In this document: one piece after another, positions 6,194-9,069 of the stretch
Numbering within the stretch: the stretch's first letter is position 1
How the letters are laid out: the number at the start of each line of letters is the position of its first letter
Assembly (NCBI GenBank): GCA_905215795.1
Contig: CAJMRV010000061.1
Coordinates: forward strand, 1 to 9,069
Length of the DNA: 9,069 nucleotides
Direction: 5' to 3'
Source of the DNA: an uncultured bacterium
GTDB lineage: Bacteria; Pseudomonadota; Gammaproteobacteria; Burkholderiales; Burkholderiaceae_F
Program-made: the position numbers and the translations under genes
Notes under the pieces: generated by a model
Seen by the model: only the letters and a program-made list of their open reading frames with translations
What the model was told of the DNA's origin: nothing
Databases searched by the model: none

Positions 6194-7540
6194 CTAACCA
6201 AACCTCCCGATGTCGTTGACGCTCGTCCAGAAGACGAGGCCGAGCATCAGGAAGAGCGAGACCCCCATGAGGGCGTTGACGGTCTTCGGACCGATGCGCC
6301 GGCCGAGGGCTCCCTCGACGCCGAGGATGACGAGCCGTCCCCCGTCGAGCGCCGGAATGGGCACGAGGTTGATGAAGGCGAGCGCCATCGAGATCTGGCC
6401 GAGGAACCCGAGGAAGGCCCCCGCTCCGAGGAAGGCCGAGACGCCGGCGGCGAGCCCGATGCCGATCGGACCGCTCAGCTGGTCGGCCGAGGCGCCCCCG
6501 TCGGAGGGTGCTCCACCCGGGCGGCGCTCCCCGCCCGAGACGAGCGCGGTGAGGAAGTTCCACTGGTTCTTGAAGGTGACCCAGGCGCGGTCCCAGCCGT
6601 AGGCTGGCGCCTCGGCGAGCGGGACGCGGACGATGACGGGGTCGGCCCAGGCGCGGAAGGCGACGCCGAAGCGTCCGTCCGTGCCGGGCGTCACGGTGAG
6701 TGCGACCTCGGCGGCGGAGCCGCCCTCCTGGCGGCGCACGACGAGCGCGAGGGGCCGTCCGGGATTGGAATTCGCAGCTTTGAGGAAGCACGCCCCGTTG
6801 CAGGGCTGTCCCTCGAGCGTGAGGAGCACGTCCCCGCGGCGCAGGCCGCCCGCTTCAGCAGGCGAGCCCTCGAGGACATCCATGATGCGCACGGCGCGTT
6901 CGGCCGTGAGGCCCACGGAGGCCGGGTCGGCGATGATCGCCACGCCCGAGAGGTCGAGCGGGAATTCGGTGGTGCGGCCCGCGCGCTCGACGATCACCCG
7001 GACGCCCGGGCGTCCGGCCCGGTCGTTGAGTTTGTCGAGGAGGTCGCCGAAGGAGCGAACCGGTTCGTTGTCCACGGAAAGGAAGGTGTCCCCGCGCACG
7101 AGCCCCGCCCTCGCCATGAGGGTGCCCTCGGCGACCGGACCCGCCGTGGCGACGAAGTCCCGGTGGCCGACGAGACCCGAAGCGGTGAAGAACGCCCAGG
7201 CGGCGACCACGTTGACGGCCACGCCGGCGACGAGCACGACGGCCTGCCTGAAGCGCGGGAGCGAACTCAGGTCTCGCTCCCAGGGCCGCGTGGGTGCCTC
7301 GGGCGAGGCGGTCTCGGTCGTGCGGATGTTGACGAAGCCTCCCAGAGGGACGGCCCTCACGTTGAAGGCCGTCCCGAAGCGCCTGAACCCGAAGAGACGG
7401 GGCCCCACCCCGATTGAGAACTCGGGGCACTCGACCCCGTAGAAGCGGGCCGCCAGATAGTGGCCCCCTTCGTGGAGGAGCACCAGGAGGAAGATCGCGG
7501 CGACGCCCCAGAGAAGGCTCAGGGCGTAGAGCTGGTTCAT
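6194..7540 (-). CDS. rseP: RIP metalloprotease RseP (site-2 protease, sigma-E pathway)
   Basis: RseP is the inner-membrane zinc protease that cuts the anti-sigma factor RseA within the membrane, after its site-1 cleavage by DegS, releasing sigma-E during outer-membrane stress. The 448 residues match E. coli (450). HEGGH (23-27) in the first membrane helix is the HExxH zinc site. PLGGFV (65-70) is the membrane re-entrant loop. Two PDZ domains span roughly 125-205 and 207-290, with ARAGLVRGD and AEAGGLRRGD ligand-loop signatures. NLVPIPALDGGRL (391-403) supplies the third zinc ligand D399. Two oddities are VAGVAVN (104-110), which replaces the usual AGPxxN, and a Gly-rich insert near 336-354 before LSGPIG. 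The start overlaps the dxr stop by four bases (ATGA), with GGGAG upstream, indicating translational coupling. Confidence 0.96.
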   Translation of the reverse strand: MNQLYALSLLWGVAAIFLLVLLHEGGHYLAARFYGVECPEFSIGVGPRLFGFRRFGTAFNVRAVPLGGFVNIRTTETASPEAPTRPWERDLSSLPRFRQAVVLVAGVAVNVVAAWAFFTASGLVGHRDFVATAGPVAEGTLMARAGLVRGDTFLSVDNEPVRSFGDLLDKLNDRAGRPGVRVIVERAGRTTEFPLDLSGVAIIADPASVGLTAERAVRIMDVLEGSPAEAGGLRRGDVLLTLEGQPCNGACFLKAANSNPGRPLALVVRRQEGGSAAEVALTVTPGTDGRFGVAFRAWADPVIVRVPLAEAPAYGWDRAWVTFKNQWNFLTALVSGGERRPGGAPSDGGASADQLSGPIGIGLAAGVSAFLGAGAFLGFLGQISMALAFINLVPIPALDGGRLVILGVEGALGRRIGPKTVNALMGVSLFLMLGLVFWTSVNDIGRFG

Positions 7541-8709
7541 CGGATCTCCCGGTCGATGAGCTCGCGCGTCCTGGCGCGCACTTCGGCGTCCAGGGCGAGG
7601 ATGCCGGCCACGTCGCCGGGCAGGCCCACGACGACCGTCTCGAGCATGCGGCCCACGGTGCGGGCGATGTCGGTGAAGGCGACCTCGTGGTTGAGGAAGG
7701 CCGCGTTGGCGACCTCGTTGGCGGCGTTGAGCACGATCGACGCGCCGCCGCCCGCCTCGAGGGCCGAGAAGGCCATCTTGAGGAGCGGGAAGGTCTCGGT
7801 GTCGGGCTTCTCGAAGGTGAGCGAGCCCACGGCGGCGAGATCGAGCCTGGCGTTGCCCCCGGCGAGGCGTTCGGGGAAGCCGAGCGCGTAGGCGATCGGG
7901 TGGCGCATGTCGGTCGAGCCCATCTGGGCGATCAGGCTGCCGTCGGCGAATTCAACGGCCGAGTGCACGACGCTCTGGGGATGCACGACGACGTCGATGC
8001 GTTCGGGCGGGACGTCGAAGAGCCAGCGCGCCTCGATCACCTCGAGGCCCTTGTTCATGAGGGTGGCGGAGTCCACGCTGATCTTGGCGCCCATGGACCA
8101 CTTGGGATGGCGAACGGCCTCCTCGGGGGTGATCCCGGAGAGGTCCCTGCGGCCGCGGAACGGGCCGCCCGAAGCGGTGAGCAGGATGCGGCAGGTGCGG
8201 CGCATCTCCTCGGAGGCGCCCTGCAGGCACTGAAAGATGGCGTTGTGTTCACTGTCCACGGGAAGAAGCGTGGCGTTGTTGCGCTCGATCGTCTCCATCA
8301 GGAGCGAGCCGCCGCAGACGACGCTCTCCTTGTTGGCCAGGAGCAGACGCTTGCCCGCCTCGACCGCGGCGAAGGTCGGGGCGACGCCAGCGGCGCCCAC
8401 GATGGCCTGCACGACGGCGTCGGACTCTGGGTCGCGCGCGAGGGCCTCCATGGCCCCGGCGCCCGCCATGGCGGTCACGCCCGTGAGGCCGGCCGCGAGA
8501 AGCTTCTCCTCGAGTTCATCGAGACGGCCCTCGTCGGCGATCGCGACGTACTTGGGATGCGTTTCACGGGCCACGGCGACGAGCTCGTCGACGCGGCGGC
8601 CGCCGGCGACGGCGTGGATGTGGAAACGGTCGGGATGACGGCGCACGACGTCGAGGGTCGAGGCGCCGATGCTGCCCGTGGCGCCGAGCAGCGTGATGGC
8701 TTCAGACAT
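7537..8709 (-). CDS. dxr: 1-deoxy-D-xylulose 5-phosphate reductoisomerase Dxr
   Basis: Dxr converts 1-deoxyxylulose 5-phosphate to 2-C-methylerythritol 4-phosphate using NADPH and a divalent metal, the committed step of the MEP isoprenoid pathway, in the cytoplasm. The 390 residues fit the family. LLGATGSIG (7-15) is the NADPH-binding turn. LLANKESVVCGG (123-134) is the linker helix block. VDSEHNAIFQC (151-161) carries metal ligands D152 and E154, and NKGLEVIEA (219-227) carries E223. TASGGPFRG (178-186) and HPKWSMG (201-207) are the substrate-binding segment and flexible loop with W204. It is the first gene of the operon in this window. The usual upstream partner cdsA is absent; an AT-rich divergent intergenic region lies there instead. 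No clear ribosome site is visible before the ATG, although the start matches the family N-terminus. Confidence 0.97.
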   Translation of the reverse strand: MSEAITLLGATGSIGASTLDVVRRHPDRFHIHAVAGGRRVDELVAVARETHPKYVAIADEGRLDELEEKLLAAGLTGVTAMAGAGAMEALARDPESDAVVQAIVGAAGVAPTFAAVEAGKRLLLANKESVVCGGSLLMETIERNNATLLPVDSEHNAIFQCLQGASEEMRRTCRILLTASGGPFRGRRDLSGITPEEAVRHPKWSMGAKISVDSATLMNKGLEVIEARWLFDVPPERIDVVVHPQSVVHSAVEFADGSLIAQMGSTDMRHPIAYALGFPERLAGGNARLDLAAVGSLTFEKPDTETFPLLKMAFSALEAGGGASIVLNAANEVANAAFLNHEVAFTDIARTVGRMLETVVVGLPGDVAGILALDAEVRARTRELIDREIR

Positions 8710-8746
8710 GGTTCTGATCAGGGTTGTCGGGTTGAAAAACGTCTCA

Positions 8747-8755
8747 ATTATCGCA
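8747..8755 (-). promoter_or_regulatory. Possible extended -10 promoter of dxr
   Basis: On the minus strand TGC followed directly by GATAAT (8755-8747) fits an extended -10 (TGn plus five of six bases of TATAAT). Transcription would start near 8740, about 30 bases before the dxr ATG. No good -35 box lies at the usual 16-18 base spacing, so the promoter, if real, would rely on the extended -10 or an activator. Confidence 0.35.
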
Positions 8756-8773
8756 CCAAAGGAGCGTCACCGC

Positions 8774-8792
8774 CGCCTTGAAGCGCAAGGCG
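8774..8792. other. Short inverted repeat upstream of dxr
   Basis: CGCCTT (8774-8779) and AAGGCG (8787-8792) form a perfect 6-base inverted repeat with a 7-base spacer, about 20 bases upstream of the possible dxr -10 and so over its -35 region. It could be a regulator binding site or chance. No protein site is recognised. Confidence 0.25.
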
Positions 8793-8838
8793 TGCTGAGC
8801 ATAGCGACTGAACAAAAATTCAAAAAAGTCAGAATAAG

Positions 8839-8976
8839 ATGGTCAAATATTATCAAGAAGAACAACATGCGGCGGAATCTGCTGATACAGAAGGAAAAAT
8901 GCATTTTTACAAAAAGCTAACCCACTTGGCGTTTATCCCATCATGGTTTATGCCGACCCCTTTTTATGGGTTATGA
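8839..8976 (+). CDS. Doubtful 45-codon ORF in the AT-rich intergenic region
   Basis: An ATG at 8839 opens a 45-residue frame ending at TGA 8974-8976. The product is lysine- and glutamate-rich in its first half (MVKYYQEEQHAAESADTEGK) and hydrophobic, proline- and aromatic-rich in its second (FIPSWFMPTPFYG). I do not recognise it. The upstream AGAATAAG is a poor ribosome site. Its codons are AT-rich, unlike the GC-rich operon genes, so it could be a small gene, a remnant of foreign DNA or simply open intergenic sequence. It points the same way as the gene starting at 9034 and ends 57 bases before it. The remainder of 8710-9033 holds the possible dxr promoter and hairpin and nothing else I can name. 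Confidence 0.15.
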   Translation: MVKYYQEEQHAAESADTEGKMHFYKKLTHLAFIPSWFMPTPFYGL

Positions 8977-9033
8977 ACACAGCGAAATCGTATGCTATCA
9001 GAAAGTCCCCATCCAAAGGAGTCAACCCTGAAG

Positions 9034-9069
9034 ATGAAAACCCCATTGACCCTTCTCGCGTCGGCCATC
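9034..9069 (+). CDS. Start of an unidentified, probably exported protein (runs off the window)
   Basis: The first 12 codons read MKTPLTLLASAI: a lysine followed by a hydrophobic run, as at the start of a Sec signal peptide. AAAGGAG (9015-9021) is a good ribosome site, though its 12-base spacing to the ATG is long. An in-frame ATG at 8992 would add 14 polar residues (MLSESPHPKESTLK) before this hydrophobic run and lacks a ribosome site, so 9034 is preferred. The gene diverges from dxr across a 324-base region. Nothing can be said about its function from what is visible. Confidence 0.55.
   Translation, partial: MKTPLTLLASAI

Noticed and set aside
8774..8877. A 33-codon hydrophobic minus-strand frame starting MLFFLIIFDHLILTFLNF, as a possible small membrane protein
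   Set aside because: There is no ribosome site, and its hydrophobicity follows simply from reading T-rich DNA; it also overlaps the region likely used for dxr transcription.
1..9069. CRISPR arrays, tRNA or rRNA genes, insertion sequences, prophage or defence genes
   Set aside because: Nothing in the window shows repeats with spacers, RNA gene folds, transposases or terminal inverted repeats; the coding content is a conserved envelope operon.

Overview
The window looks like chromosomal DNA from a GC-rich Gram-negative proteobacterium. Apart from its two ends it is a conserved envelope-biogenesis operon, read entirely on the minus strand: dxr, rseP, bamA, skp, lpxD, fabZ, lpxA and the start of lpxB. 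Direct dxr-rseP adjacency is the arrangement known from betaproteobacteria and pseudomonads; in E. coli uppS and cdsA lie between dxr and rseP. A Burkholderiales host, perhaps Sutterella-like, is my best guess, but that is inference and not secure.

Layout from right to left, in the direction of transcription. Positions 9034-9069 hold the first 12 codons of a divergent plus-strand gene with a signal-peptide-like start. Positions 8710-9033 are an AT-rich divergent intergenic region with a possible extended -10 for dxr, a small hairpin and a doubtful 45-codon ORF. Then come dxr (8709-7537) and rseP (7540-6194), which overlap by 4 bases. A 257-base structured leader (5937-6193) follows, with a terminator-like element and two hairpins. 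Next are bamA (best start a TTG at 5936), a strong hairpin spacer, skp, lpxD, fabZ, lpxA and the first 78 codons of lpxB.

At 46-56 the lpxB frame stops resembling LpxB. The last ~50 bases instead encode, in another frame of the same strand, a sugar-porter signature of the major facilitator superfamily. The left end is therefore a junction: either a real rearrangement that breaks lpxB or, more likely, an assembly chimera at a contig end.

The genes work together on the outer membrane. Dxr makes the isoprenoid precursor needed for the undecaprenyl carrier. RseP is the intramembrane protease that releases sigma-E when outer-membrane assembly fails. BamA inserts beta-barrel proteins and Skp chaperones them across the periplasm. 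LpxA, LpxD and LpxB carry out acylation and disaccharide steps of lipid A synthesis. FabZ supplies fatty-acid elongation and draws on the same hydroxyacyl-ACP pool as LpxA and LpxD. I found no defence, mobile or otherwise undescribed system. The points worth a second look are the lpxB junction, the intergenic RNA structures, the TTG start of bamA, the dxr upstream region and an unusual RseP motif.
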